Assembly (NCBI GenBank): GCA_037447655.1
Contig: JBBHKE010003290.1
Span: 1-64,000, forward strand
Direction of reading: 5' to 3'
Source: Zygnema cylindricum
Taxonomy: Eukaryota; Streptophyta; Zygnematophyceae; Zygnematales; Zygnemataceae
Length of the DNA: 64,000 nt
Shown: in pieces, positions 31,421 through 43,570 of the stretch
Layout: each line of letters starts with the position of its first letter
Position numbering within the stretch: the first letter of the stretch is position 1
Position numbers and translations under genes: made by a program
Notes under the pieces: model-generated
Seen by the model: only the letters and a program-made list of their open reading frames with translations
Databases searched by the model: none
Told to the model about the DNA's origin: nothing

Positions 31421-33325
31421 TATTGATATTTGGGTATTTTCTAGGTCTTTACTAGATAGAAAAATAGTAGAGGCAGTCTGCCTCTGACTCCCTTCTCCAA
31501 GCCCCCACACTGTTGTAGTCACTGAAGGCTAGGTAAGGTGATAGAGCAATGGCTGCCTAAAGCTTTGTAGCAGACAGGTAGCGGAAAATGGATGGGTTTA
31601 CCAAAAGTATTGACGGATCCAGGAATTGATCCTGGAACATGCCATCCGTCAATACAACCGTTAGCTTTGTCCGTTTAGTCTATGACTAGTGCTAGGACAT
31701 ATATGGTTTGATAATTATATAAATATGTACGCGTAGACGAATTCATTTAACGGCGCGAGTAGATTTTTAGTACATAGAAACAGTTTAAAGTAGTACGGTT
31801 TACGCGAAACAAATATCGCGCATTTGTTTCGACGACGACACAAATACCGCGCACATATTTTCGACGGGTAAGAATGAATACCGGATTTCATCGACGGCCC
31901 TGGTGCTAGCCGAGATTCCGGAATAGCCACTTCGGCATTTTCTGACGCCACCACTCCGGATGACACGTGGAAATGAGCTGGAGGATTGCGAAATCTCTGG
32001 AGCGCAAGATAACAAGTTTGGATGTGACATTTGTCACCTGTATGGTCTTGCCGTACAGTTGCCGTACAGAAAATACTCCGGCGCGAGTACTTTTATGTAC
32101 GGTACAATCTTGTGATTGGCGCCGTACTTCAGTAGAAGGGGTTTTGAGAGGGACTAGGACTTAGAATATTTCTGGTAGGTAGTTGACTCTCCCAGAGAGC
32201 ACCTTGTATAAATTGCAAACTTTGGCCAGCCGTAACAATCAATTTAGTTGACCATTTTCAGTGATTCTTTTTGCTGCAGACTCAAGGGAGTCCAAGCTAC
32301 ATAGGGGTGTAGTCGGTCATAGTCTTTTTTGTTGTTTTTAGAAAGCTTTAGTCCTCTTTATGCCTCAGCTGTGAGAGAGAGCTGTTCAGGACTTAAGCTA
32401 TTTTTGGTTGAGTTCGGTTCAGTACTTACCGAAATTAGTGTGACAGTGAAGTTGGGAGTTCACGGTTCATTCACACTTGGGACACGTGTCGTCACTTGGG
32501 AGAATGCGTGAGTATGTCCTCCGTGGACGTACGGAAATTTGGTAGGACCACTGGACTTCGTGAAGTCAATTCTACGGTGCCAAATCCTCTAATCGGACCG
32601 TTGACAGCCGCCGCCAACAAATAGTGACGAGGCGTGACTAGATTATTATCACTTTACGTTGTCTGAACTTCGGTGTAAATATTTGTGATATAATGTTAGA
32701 TATACGGCTGGAATGCCTCCGTACAGCTTAGTGTAGTTTCGGTGTATAAAAGTAGGACTTAGTGAATTTGATTTTTAGGAACAAATGATATGAAAACTGT
32801 ACACTCAGTTTTATGTAATTTCATTTCTACATATCTCACAGATTTGTTAGCGGAATTGATTGAAATTTTGTGTGTTTGTTCCTTTGTATGTTATCTACGT
32901 TGTGGAAAATTTTCAGGACGTTTGGAGCGTTTTTCTGAAAGTTATAGTCTGGCAAAGTTGCTGTTCAGCCATCGGTATTTGTGGAAGCTTCCTCTCTTGA
33001 TTTGTTCTACGATGACTACTGCTGCATCTTCTTCATCTTCAGTACCAACACTTGTCTCAGAACAACATTTTTTTGCCTGGGTGACTGCATTTCTAAGGGA
33101 AATTCAAAGTGGGTGAATGTGTCCAAATCTCATATTCTAACTTTGCATTTTGTGGTGGAACTGAGCACACAGAAAGTCTTATTTCACAGGGGTGAAGCTG
33201 TAATGGGGTTATGATTGTCAAAGGGTCAATCATTTGGGTTTATATCAAGTTGGATTCGGCACTATCTAGATTAGCTTCCTTTGGACCTGAGAATTATGTG
33301 TGGCAATGGAGCCCATAGAATTTCA
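31421..33325 (+). repeat. I solo LTR, holding solo LTR F
   Basis: TATTGATATTTGGGTATTTTC (first TG mutated to TA) to ATAGAATTTCA, with exact target copies TGTAT (31416-31420, 33326-33330). The uninterrupted site is visible in J1 (GCATGTATGAG). The antisense hairpin has a perfect 12-bp outer stem, GTATTGACGGAT with its complement, around 31612-31660. Net length is about 1162 bp. Confidence 0.82.
32330..33067 (+). repeat. F solo LTR
   Basis: TGTTGTTTTTAGAAAGC to TCAGAACAACA, 738 bp. The target TTTTT is duplicated (32325-32329, 33068-33072), but a T-run makes this weak evidence. The last 60 bases from ATG 33011 encode MTTAASSSSSVPTLVSEQ, the LTR-coded gag N-terminus of this lineage. Confidence 0.75.
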
Positions 33326-34467
33326 TGTATGAGTTTCATTCGCACTTGCGATTTCGTGCCGGTTCACTTATTTGTGATGTGTACGCGATTCGCGTACACG
33401 TTTAATTGAATATGTACTAATTTCGTGCGTTCTTTTGTTTCGTTTCATTTCGTAGGTACGCGATTTTGGAGTACGATTGTGGATTCATTTGTACTTTGCG
33501 TTTCCTATATACTTTCGGTTTCACCTGTACCTTCGATTTCGTTGGTTTTTTTTCACTTCAAGTGGACTTTCGCGATGTACGAATGACATGTACGATAAAC
33601 GTTTCGTTGGCGCTTTCTCATTTGTGCGCATTTAAGTCGTGAACCCACGTAGGTTCACGCACACACTTAGATAGGGAGGGTTTTTACCCTTAGATTTTGG
33701 ATTTTGTTAGACGTACAACAAACGATGTTGGCTGCCTATTGGCCAACATCTTAAGTAGTTTCATTCATGTTAAGTAGACTAGACGTAGGCTAGTTTCGCG
33801 GTAGGCTTAGCTTAGTCTTACTTAGGCTAATTCTCAGACTTAGAGAATTTAGTTTTCAGACAAGAATTTCTTTTGGCGGCGGAGCTGTCTTCTTGCTTCC
33901 TCTTTGCCACCGATTGCCCACTATTTCCTTTTCTTCTTGTTAGCTAGCGATAGATGCTAGTTAGCGTACGTATTTTTCTCTCTTTGTGTTATGCCTCGTT
34001 TTTAATCCACACGGCTTCGGCCAAGTCCGGAAGGTTTCCCTCCAAATTTGTCTTTTTGGCGATTGTTGGAGTGGAGGCTTGAGGCGTGGCATCTTGTATT
34101 GGGTTGCGCCGTTCTCTGGACAACTGGATGGTTTGTTTGGGTGTATTTATTTGTGTGGCATTTCGGTTGTCTTGTAAAAGTGTTTTTTTTTACCGAATCT
34201 GAATTTCTTGGTTTGGTTGGAAAGTGTTTATTTTGCTTCGTTGCTTTCCTATGAGATAACTCTTGTAAAGAATACGTTGAAGACCGAAGAGCTTAATGGC
34301 TACCTTGCGGCTTAGTATTAATTATGGGGTGCATCTCACTCTAGGGGAGTATTCTTCCCTTATCATTCTTGATTATATTCATGATCATTGTTTCTTATGG
34401 TGTATATACTTTTTGCCCTCCATATTCGTTTTCGTTTGTATGATATGTTTGCAAGCATGACTTTGCT

Positions 34468-36645
34468 GGCTATAACGCATGATTTCATTGCTTCTCTCTC
34501 ATGCACGAAAGTCGCAATAAACTCCCTGCTTTTCACGACCTCCATGAGTTGAAGGTGAAAAAGGAGTTGGTTCAAATAGTGGCCCGAACACATCGAGCTC
34601 GGGTGGTTCGACCGGTGGGAGGGGTAATGGAAATTTTGAGCAGTTCCTCCGAGAGTAGTTCTTCCCAGTCGGTACAGTAACGGCCCAGGAGGGCTCCCGC
34701 TCCCCGCCCTCAACAATCTTTCTCCAAGGACACCTCTACCAGCAGGCAATTCAAGGGACACACCACCTCTTGGTCTCGTCAAGGAGAAAAAACTAGCAAG
34801 AAGGAATCGCAAGATCCCTGGAAGGGGAAGAGGTTCGACCATCGTGACAGCAATGGGAGATTTGCTCCTATTCTCAAGAAGGAAACATCTCCACCTCTTG
34901 TGTTAGCCTCAACAAGGGGACCTTTGTCAGCAACACCGCCAGCTCACCCTTTTGGAGGGCTATGGTGATCGAAACCAACAGATCCAGAGGCTCCGGTTAT
35001 AGACATGTAGAAACCCTCTCCCAAAGCCCCGTCTGTTCGCCCTTCCGGAAGGCTATGGCGACCTGAACCTACAGATCTAGAGGAGCCAAGTGTAGATATG
35101 GGAGATCTAACAGGAGTATTGAGCAGTTCTCAAGAATTGGTTAACAATAAGAAATCTCAAGGTGAGGCTATAACAGGGGCCGGAACTGTCACCATAGATT
35201 GGGAGGCTTTAGAGGAGGAAAGGAAAAAAATATGGAAAAAAGAATTACGTCTGATACGGGATGCTCGGCTTAGGTCTGGAGGGCTTCTTAGAGGGCACGT
35301 TTCAACTTAGCCCATAATAAATCCTTATTTCGAAGAGCCGACTCGGGAAACCGCTTCTTCCCCCAAAACTCAGCCCAGAGTGACTCCACCGAAAACTTGA
35401 CAAGAACCTCATCTTCAGCGGGTTGGGGGGGGTATCGCAGAACCTAATGAAAAGGGTTTGAGTGCAGATCAACCTTTTGCATTTGCTGCCGTATCTCGAG
35501 TTCTCACTTTTGTATCGGTGGAGATCTCCACCGCCACGGAAGCTTTGGTGGAATTGCGACCTGACAAAGGGTTCACATTCCCTTGAGACAGCCCACTCCT
35601 CCTTCGTCACCTCCCAGACAATCTCTTTATCTTCCCTCTTCTCCTCATCCACTTTTTTTTTCTCAGTCCCCCGGACTTACAGCCAACCCCAAAGACATTC
35701 CAGCAACACTCACCTGGATGGCGGCTACACCCTTTGTTACCTTCACCCTGCCTGGAAACACTATCCTTGCGTATTCTCCACCTCACCATCGTTCTCAATC
35801 TTCCAGTTCTGAACCTCCTCTTACATCTCTATCACGATGTACTGCTAGAGTGCATACCATGTATCCCAAGCAAGGGCTTTCGCCTTCTCCTTCGTCTTCG
35901 TCCTCCCGCGATACTCCACCGAACATACCTGACTTCTAATTCCACCAGACAGGAGAAGCCGTCCGACGCAAAAACCTTCAACACCTAGGGGAACAAGGAA
36001 AAAACCTGTTGGGGGTACATACCCTCCAACCATATGTTCGACAGCACCTACTTCTTCAGTGGGGAGTGGTTGACCGCTTCCAAAACGGCTCCTTTTATCG
36101 GAGAAGTAGGCGTTACCGGCTCCGAGTGCGAAGACCTAGGAGTCATCTCCCCGGTTCAGTTTGTCAAAAACCGGATTTTTACAGGGGACAATTCCGGGAT
36201 AGACTTTTCCGATTTCGAACTGTTGTGGAAATCCTTCACTCACTCAGAAATCAACAAGTATAGGGGAGGATCCATTCCGGATGACTTCGAAACCACCCTA
36301 TTCCCCATGATGGTCAATTATCTTTCTGGAGGTGCATTGGCAGATTACAAGGAAAGGCATAACACCTTGATGGCTCCCACTATCAAAGTCTCCGATCCCG
36401 TCCAAGATGCGACTGTGGTGCAAGCAGAAACCGGCCTAGCTGCGGCTGCCGCCGCCCCTGTCAATGCCATATTCACAGTTCACAGACAACTTATCACTCC
36501 CACATTCACAACTGCAGGGACAAGGATTAGCCTATGTGAATCTGTTGCAGGCCAACCGGGCCGCTCAGGTTGCCACCCGGATGGTGGCCAATCCAACACC
36601 TTGCTCCACTCTTCTGGACGCATGGAGACTTCTCTACACTGAAAG
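34468..36645 (+). pseudogene. H gag, first part
   Basis: From ATG 34499 the translation is MHESRNKLPAFHD..., then a Ser-rich run, a region with a repeated peptide unit (WWSKPTDPEAPVIDM and WRPEPTDLEEPSVDM, about 34950-35100), an acidic/basic helix (EALEEERKKIWKKELRL near 35215) and, after frame changes, a stretch from 36034 (SGEWLTASKTAPF, LSGGALADYKERHNTL) and DAWRLLYTE at 36640. TAA 34678, TGA about 34968, TAG about 35010 and TAG 35308 plus frameshifts disable it. It resembles no copia gag here and I do not recognise its family. The order LTR, primer-like site, ATG and the downstream zinc knuckles identify it as a retroelement gag. Confidence 0.6.
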
Positions 36646-37672
36646 TGAAACTCTGAGACCTCAATAAGTCCTCAGAGTGGACAGCTTCCAAGAAGCCTCT
36701 AGGATAACCCTGACCCCTTTGTGTTTCAGCAAAAATAACTGCCACCCTGGGAGACAAAAACTCTAGCCAACTTCGCCCTTGTGAAGACAAGACTCCCTTG
36801 AGTCGATAGCAAAAAGAATCTCTGAATTTGCTCCCCTGAGCAGTAAGTTATGGAGGGTCAAAGTTGACCTTTTGTATAAAAGCTCTCTGGGAGAGAGGGT
36901 CCTATCTTCTAGTTTTTCTAAGTCCTATCTCTCTCACAGACTCTATCTACTGATGTACGGAGCCAATCAGATTTCAGTTTCGTACACAAAAGTACAGCTG
37001 CCGTTGTACTTTGTGTACGGCCATTGTACGACATGGCCTAAATGTCGACATGTGGTATGTCCGTATTCGCTCCCTTAATCTTCGGAGATGCCGCGATCCA
37101 ATGTTATTCCGCCACGTGTCATCCGATGTGGCGATGACCATAAACCGCCGAAATCCTCTTCCGCGATCTCAGCGTTAATTGCGGTCGTCCGATTAAATTC
37201 ACATTTAATCGTAGCCGTAATAAATACATGCGCGGTATTGGTTTCGTATTCGTACCGGAATCCGTACTTTTATATTTGCTAGATGTATGTCTCCCGTAAA
37301 CAGTTACTGTTAAATGAACTATCCTACGTTTAAATATTTAAATAAATATCAAACCCTATGATACGTAACACTACTTCTAGACTTAACGGCTAAGGCTAAC
37401 GGCTACCGGCTGTATGCCGGCCGGTAGGTACCAGGATCAAATCCTGTGGCCGGCACATATATTTTAGTAAATTAAACCCCTAACTAAAATATATTTTCCC
37501 GTAAACCTCTGGATAGCCTAGGTAGCCATGGCTCTAGCTCCCTCTCCAATTTCTCAGTGACTGCGACAAGTTTGAGAGTTGGAGAGAGAAGTAAGAGGTA
37601 GACTGCCTCGGCTTCTTTCTATATTTCTATTTAGACCTAGAAAATACTTTAAATGGATCATTAATTTCTACA
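36646..37672 (-). repeat. G1 left (3') LTR
   Basis: Minus strand TGTAGAAATTAATGATCC to GAGTTTCA, 1027 bp, close to the right copy, which has about 24 extra bases. The sequence inside it is not a polypurine tract but integrase coding sequence of K, so the normal element 3' end was lost. Confidence 0.83.
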
Positions 37673-39716
37673 CTTCCAAACCCTCTAAAGTGACTGACAT
37701 TCCGCTTCCTCTCTGTCCAAATTTCATAAGGTGTTTTATCCTTGGCAGATCCGGTTTCTATTTTGTTTCTAATGTAGGAAGCTCATTGAAAAGCTTCCCC
37801 CCAAAATTTTGGATCTACACTTTTATCCATCATCATAGATTTAACACACTTAGTCAAAGTCATATTGAGTCTTTCAGTAAGAACATTCTATTTCGGAGTG
37901 TATGGAAGAGTAAACTCATGAGAAATTTCATTTTCTTTCAAATATTCAGCAAAAACATTTAATACATACTCTCCAAGGTTGTCGGGTCGCAAACCAAGAA
38001 TCGGTTTCCCATGAAATTTCTTTTCCCAGATCTGGTTATGCTTGAAGTACATGAAGACCTCGTTTTTTTCTTTTATGAAATACTCTTGGTTTAATCGTGA
38101 GTAGCCGTCCGTAAGGTGACAAGGTATTTGCTGCCACTGTGGGACTGAACTTTTACCGGTCCCTATACATCTGAGTGGATAAGGCCGAGAAGATCCTTTG
38201 CTCCGTGATCTAAAATCTATGGTTAGGAAAGTTATGAAGCTTTTCGAGAGCGCAACCATCATAAACATGGGATTCTTTTTGACCACGTTGGACACCTTCT
38301 ATCATATTAGTCTTAACCATCTTTTATAGCCTGTCATTATGCACATGCCTAAGCCTTTTATGCCCCAAAACATTTTCAGAAAAGACACTAGAGTACACAA
38401 AATCAGCTTTATTACCTAGGTCCATCCGATACAATATGTTTCGGCCTGTAATTCCCACTAAGGCTACTCTCCCATCCTTGCTTACTATCTTTTCGCCTTT
38501 GCTTTGAAGAACATCAAAACACTTACTTTCTGCAATTGAAGTAGAAAACATTTTTTTCTTAAATTTTGGCATATATAAACTATCTTGCAGAGTTATTTTT
38601 ACAGCTGTGCCATCTATCTCACATTTCAGATATATGTTACCTGCATATGCTTCAACTGTAGCACCACAAGCATAAAAGATATGACAGTGGGGATTGGTGT
38701 CATATCCTTGAGGTACGATTTGTTCCAACACATATGTGAGGAACATCCGGAATCCATGATCCACCCAAGATCTTTCTCCCCTTCCATCATCTTGGCGAGA
38801 GCAAAGAACTCAGTGTCGTTAGTTTTAGGGAAACTGACAACCTCTAGTTTTTTCTTCTCCATCTCTTTCACCGGTTCCATTTCTTCCCCTAAAAAGCCTC
38901 AGTTTTGATCGGAGATCTTAGTGTAAATGGAGCTCCTTTCACTTTCCATCCTTTGCGATAAGAAACTGTTTTAAATGCTTTTATATATGAAGGACAAGAT
39001 CTAATTAAATGACCATTATTATAACAATAGACACATTTGTCATACTGCTGAAAAGACAGATTTCCTTGAAATCTGTTATCTCTCTCAAAATGAGCATTAT
39101 ATGCTACTGCTGGTTTTCTTTAGTTAAATGCGAACTAAGTGGCTCTTCCTCTATAATATATTCTAAAGCTTGAGCTAGATTGGGTCATTCTTTTCCACTT
39201 TTCGCAGTTTATCTAAAGCTCGTTTATAGTGATTACGAAGCCCCCTCACTAAAATCATTGCTTGGTGGTACTAAAGATAAATACCACCTAAAAATGCATT
39301 TTCTGCTACTAGAAGCTTAAATTTATTACAATATTCCGCCATGCTTCCGCGTGTATACTTGTATTCCCAGATTTTCCTAGTAGTTATAATCTCATTTAGT
39401 GCATTAGCTTTAGTATATGTCTTTTTCAAAGCATCCGAGATTTGTGATGCTTTATTAGCCTAAATGTTGGCTATATGAAACACCTTAGAGACCATTAATT
39501 TTATCAAATGAAGAGCCTGCTCATTCTTTTGATCATACCTAAGATCAGTTATAGGAATAGATCCATTAACAACATTAAAAAACTTCACTTGTACAAAGTA
39601 AGATCTGACAAGATCTGCTCAATATTGTTGTTCCACCACCACTGAAACAGATGGAGCAGCAGCAGTAGTAGTAGAAGTAGACATAATCCAGCAGCATTAG
39701 TAGTAGAAGTAGACAT
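37673..39716 (-). pseudogene. K gag, protease and integrase (lineage II)
   Basis: From 39716, two overlapping starts (MSTSTT) lead into gag: VVNGSIP, NEQALHLIKLMVS, a capsid-like region with in-frame stops, and a perfect CCHC knuckle CVYCYNNGHLIRSC near 39000-39045. The protease motif is DSGCSSHM near 38740-38765. GAG-pre-integrase (GHKRLRHVHNDRL) and integrase core fragments follow, ending NVSHFRGFGS exactly where the G LTR starts. The gag beginning lacks about 90 bp that would hold the primer site and FDGSKYYYW motif found in E1. Many stops. Confidence 0.75.
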
Positions 39717-40535
39717 AATTCACTAACAGAAGCTTACCAAGAATCCTACCCAACAGTTGTTTTCTACAGCTCACCAAATTTGACATAAAAGTCCAAACAA
39801 CTTCAAACAACACCACATTATAGAATATAAAAAAGTCTGATAACTCCAAAAGTTTCAGCCCAATATATTTAACAGACATCAAGATATGCAACTCAGAAGT
39901 TTCCCAAAAACAGCCTACAAATAAAACAGTCTGGAAGTTTGGATACATCGAATGTTCTAAGTCCTAAGTCTTATACTCGTAGTGAGTTTCTACTCCTTGT
40001 TATCCTATTACATAGTATTGTACCTTCGATACAAACGTTGTTGAGAAATACATCCAAAATCCTAACTGCCACTAAGATCAAGTACTGCTAATCATGCTAA
40101 AGCTAATTCTGCCACGGTACAATCAGTATTACTGATAGGTCAATACAATTACTTGCCGCCGGCTTAATAACTATTGTTCAGGTGAGTTCATCCAAATGTT
40201 GCAAAGACACCTGCCAGTAAATCACTATAAATCTCGTCCATTGACTTGATTCAGATCAACCGCAGCTGCGTTGTCTCGTTATGAATCATATTCAACGTCA
40301 CCGCAGCTTTGTCGCAGCTGCGTCGTCCCGTACTGAATAACCGCAACAACTTTGTCCCATCTTCGTCGCAGGTGCTTTGTCTTGTTCAATGTGTGACAGG
40401 CATATGTGGATGTCGGTGTCATGTCCAAATACGTATTATGTACTTAAGTGACGATGCATGTCCTTTACGCTATATTTTACTGTCTTTTTGACGTCACACT
40501 AATTTACTAAGACTTAAATCTTTCCAAAATCAACT
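39626..40535 (-). repeat. K LTR, shared by two partial internal regions
   Basis: Minus strand AGTTGATTTTGGAAAG (TG mutated to AG) to GGAACAACA, 910 bp. The polypurine tract of an RT-RNase H segment lies on one side and K gag on the other, so it is the 3' LTR of one partial element and the 5' LTR of the next. It contains GCAGCTGCG repeats near 40260-40330. Confidence 0.7.
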
Positions 40536-40548
40536 CTCCCCTAAAGCT
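40536..40548 (-). promoter_or_regulatory. lineage II polypurine tract
   Basis: Minus strand GCTTTAGGGGAG, matching the tract before the F2 3' LTR (47773-47785). Confidence 0.7.
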
Positions 40549-42000
40549 TTAGACTTAGTGTAACAGCGCACCTGCGATGTCAAGAAGCTCAGCTACGTTG
40601 GTGTACTAGCGCAGTATGGCAGCAAAGCAACGCAACAAATTTACCTAGTTCCACTACATCCCAATGTAGGACTTAGCGCAGTATAGCAGCATAGCAACGC
40701 AGCAACTCAGCTAGCCACTTAGTCCCACTGCATCCCTACAATACTTTAGTTTAGGAGCACGAACAACTTTAGTCAGCATATCAGCAATCATTTTTGCATC
40801 TGGCAGATAACATAATTTAATTACCCAAGAAAACATTTTTACTCTTACAAAGTGTTATCTTACATCCATGTGTTTACTCTTTAAATGGTGACTCAGGTTA
40901 GAGGCAATGGCAATGGGAGCCTGGTTATCACACCATATCACCTGTGGACCAACTTGCATATATCCCAATTCTTGCAATATGGATTTCACCCATAAAAGTT
41001 CTTTGAGGGTCGAGCTTGCTGCCATATATTTTTACTCCATTGTCGATTGTGCCGTAACCTTTTGAAGTTTGCTGCTCCAGTAACAAGTCTCGTTCCTAAT
41101 CTGCAAAACAAATCCTGTGGTGGATTTTCGGATTGGCATGTCGCCATAGCTTGCATCACTCTATGTTTGCAGCTTTACTTCTCCTCCGCCTAGTGTGAGT
41201 TTGAGGTCTTTGGTTCCTGCCAAATATCTTAAGACTCTCCTTGCTCCATCACGGTCAGATTTTCTAGGATTTTCTAAACTTCTGCTCAATACCCCAACTG
41301 CTGCAGCAATATCAGGACGGGAACAATTCATGTAATTTATTAAACTTCCCACTATTTGTCTGTAAGGTATTAGTGTCGTAGGATCATCCTCCCCTCACTC
41401 TAAATACTCACTAACAATAACACCCGGTTCTTTCTCTTCTCCCTCTAACTTCTTCGGAAACTCCATTAGAGTTACACACCATTTTGCCCCTCGCATTCCA
41501 TACATTTCAAGTTGCAGGCCGTTTTTACATCCATCTGATGTATTTTTATATCTTCTATAGCAGCTAGGGACAGCAAGATCCTAACTGTCGAAGATCTTAC
41601 AACCGGAGAAAATGTTTCTTCAAAGTCAATTCCTTCTTTTTGATTATACCCCTTTGCCACAAGCCTAGCTTTATATTGTTCAATGGTGTTATTAGGATTT
41701 AACTTCACCTTGAATACCTATTTGCTGCGATCGCTTTTCAGTCCAGAGGAAGATCCACAAGCTCCCATGTCTGAGCTTCCACGAACGACTTGATTTCATC
41801 CTAGGTTGCCTCGATCTAGTGATGTCGTTTTGGTTATGAGAAGGCTTGCCAAATGGTCAGAGGCTCCCCTAAGGTCGAAGAGTATACAAAGTGGGAGTTT
41901 GCTTGCACCCGACTACTAGATCGACTTACCCCCGGAAATTCTGAGGTTGAAATCGTCAGATCCCTCGCATTTATCTTTTGTCTCTGCGTAGAATCTGTAG
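40549..42000 (-). pseudogene. lineage II RT (internally deleted) and RNase H
   Basis: From about 42000, a DSTQRQKINARDLTIS linker leads into [36 protein letters not shown] and MDVKTA at 41535. The sequence then jumps to a segment that normally lies just after the palm, so about 600 bp including the YVDD catalytic site is missing. The connection (YRQIVGSLINYMNCSRPDIAAAVGVLSRSL) and RNase H (SDASYGDMP, STME, WCDNQAPIAIASN) follow down to about 40780, then a GCAGC-rich tail before the polypurine tract. It cannot polymerise. Confidence 0.75.
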
Positions 42001-43570
42001 GATTCGGAATAGATGGTTCTCGTGGATTCTTTCGAACAAACTCGGCTTCTCCCCTATCCCTTGATTCCGAATCAATTTCCACCACGTCTTCCGCTTCGGG
42101 TAGAGTTGTCACTAGAGTTTCCACAGCCGAGTCCTTTTCGGTCTGATTTGTATCTGCAACAATGTCATCTTCTCTGAAGCCTATATAGTTAGGGAGCTCA
42201 AAGTCATTGGAATTTTCTGACTCAAATCTAATTTTTACTAACTTTGTATACTTGAAGGGATCCACAGACTTTCCTTCATCCATAACTACTAGATGCTTAA
42301 CTTAGATTATATCTTCCCTTTTTAGATCATAAACTCTATATCCTTTAACATCCTTATCATATCCTAATAAGTATCCCGGTTTTCCTTTAGGATCTAGCTT
42401 CCAATTAGACCGATCTGTATCTAGACTGAATACTTGACTGCCGAAAACCTTTAAGTGAGATAAGTCTGGTTTCCGGCCTGTCCATCTCTCATAAGGTGTT
42501 TGATCTTTTATAGCTGAAATAAGAACTCTATTTTTGAGGTAATTAGCACAATTCATTGCTTCTGCCCAAAACCTTTTTCCTATCTTCTTATCTGACAACA
42601 TACTTCTAGCACTATCACTTAGTGTTTTATTAACCTTTCAGCTACCCCATTCTGTTCCGGGTTTTTTGGAACTGTCTTTTGGTGTTGGACCCCATCTTCT
42701 CTCAGAAAATCCTAAAACTGTTTAGAAGTATACTATCCACCATTGTCACTCCTTATTCTCTTGATTGGAGTTTCATGAAGTTTTTCGCTCCATGCTTTTT
42801 ATTGTCTAAAACAATCCTGAGCTTCGGACTTGTTTTTCAAAAAATACACTCGGGAATACCGAGACCAATCATCAGTGATAGTCATCATAAATCTCTCCCC
42901 CCCCGGTGAGGGCACTTTAGCTGGTCCCCAAATATCTGTGTGTACTAGATCTAGAATTTTTTCTCCCTTATAGGTGGTTGTTTTAGGAAAGGGTAATCTG
43001 TGTGTTTTACCTTGAGCACATCCACTACAATCACTTATATTATCATTCTCACTAAACTTAATCCCTTCCACCACTCCCATCCTTTTCACCTCTCTTTACT
43101 TGTCTAGATTCACATGCCCAGGCCTCTTATGCCACATCATAATATCAAGAACACTAGCACAATAAAGTTTCTTCTTTTCATTACTTAAAACCAGCCTAAA
43201 CATCCCATGGCTACCTTTCTCACCATTGAAATAGACATCCTCCTCAAAACTAGCAGTAAAGACTCCTTCCCTAGTGCTAGTAAAAAAAAAACCCTTATCA
43301 TCTAATACAGATGTAGAGATGAGGTTTTTGTTCAGCTCCGGAATAAACAATACATCGGAGAATGTTACTATAGATGTCTTTCCTTCTACTAACACTTTCA
43401 GATCTACCGATCCTACAAGAGTAGTGGTGACTATCCTCCCATCCCCGTACTCTATCTCTACGGTGGGAATCTTTCTTATCTTAGTGAACAGGTGCCTATC
43501 CTTACACATGTGCATGGAGGCACCTAAATCTACAATCCAGCCTGCTTCACCTTTCAATCCACCGTAAGCA
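42001..43570 (-). pseudogene. G1 protease and integrase (G family)
   Basis: The protease motif reads VDLGASMHM near 43530 (DSG to DLG, like B1). GAG-pre-integrase (MMWHKRPGHVNLDK, CSGCAQGKTHRLPFP) lies at 43120-42990. The integrase core is HTDIWGPAKVPSPGGERFMMTITDDWSRYSRVYFLKNK (42940-42830), then DNGG, and the C-terminal region through GYLLGYDKDVKGYRVYDLKRED (42400-42300) and MDEGKSVDPFKYTK. G-type sequence stops near RKNPREPSIPN, where lineage II sequence begins. Stops occur at about 43097 and 42799. Confidence 0.78.

Larger units (their letters stand above)
31265..34467 (+). repeat. J2 LTR (1293 bp net), probable 5' LTR of H
   Basis: Same start as J1. Solo LTR I with its duplication accounts for 1910 bp, leaving exactly 1293. 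It ends ACTTTGCT and is followed by GGCTATAACGCA. The 20-bp array and the palindrome recur (31297-31414; 33379-33399). The H gag ATG follows at 34499. Confidence 0.75.

Noticed and set aside
35583-35939. Ser/Pro-rich plus-strand frames around 35.5-35.9 kb as a host gene
   Set aside because: They lie within the decayed H gag between recognisable H segments, in overlapping frames without support for a separate gene.
39613-39625. K primer-binding site directly after its LTR
   Set aside because: The 13 bases after the LTR do not match the common site, and comparison with E1 gag shows about 90 bp including it are deleted.
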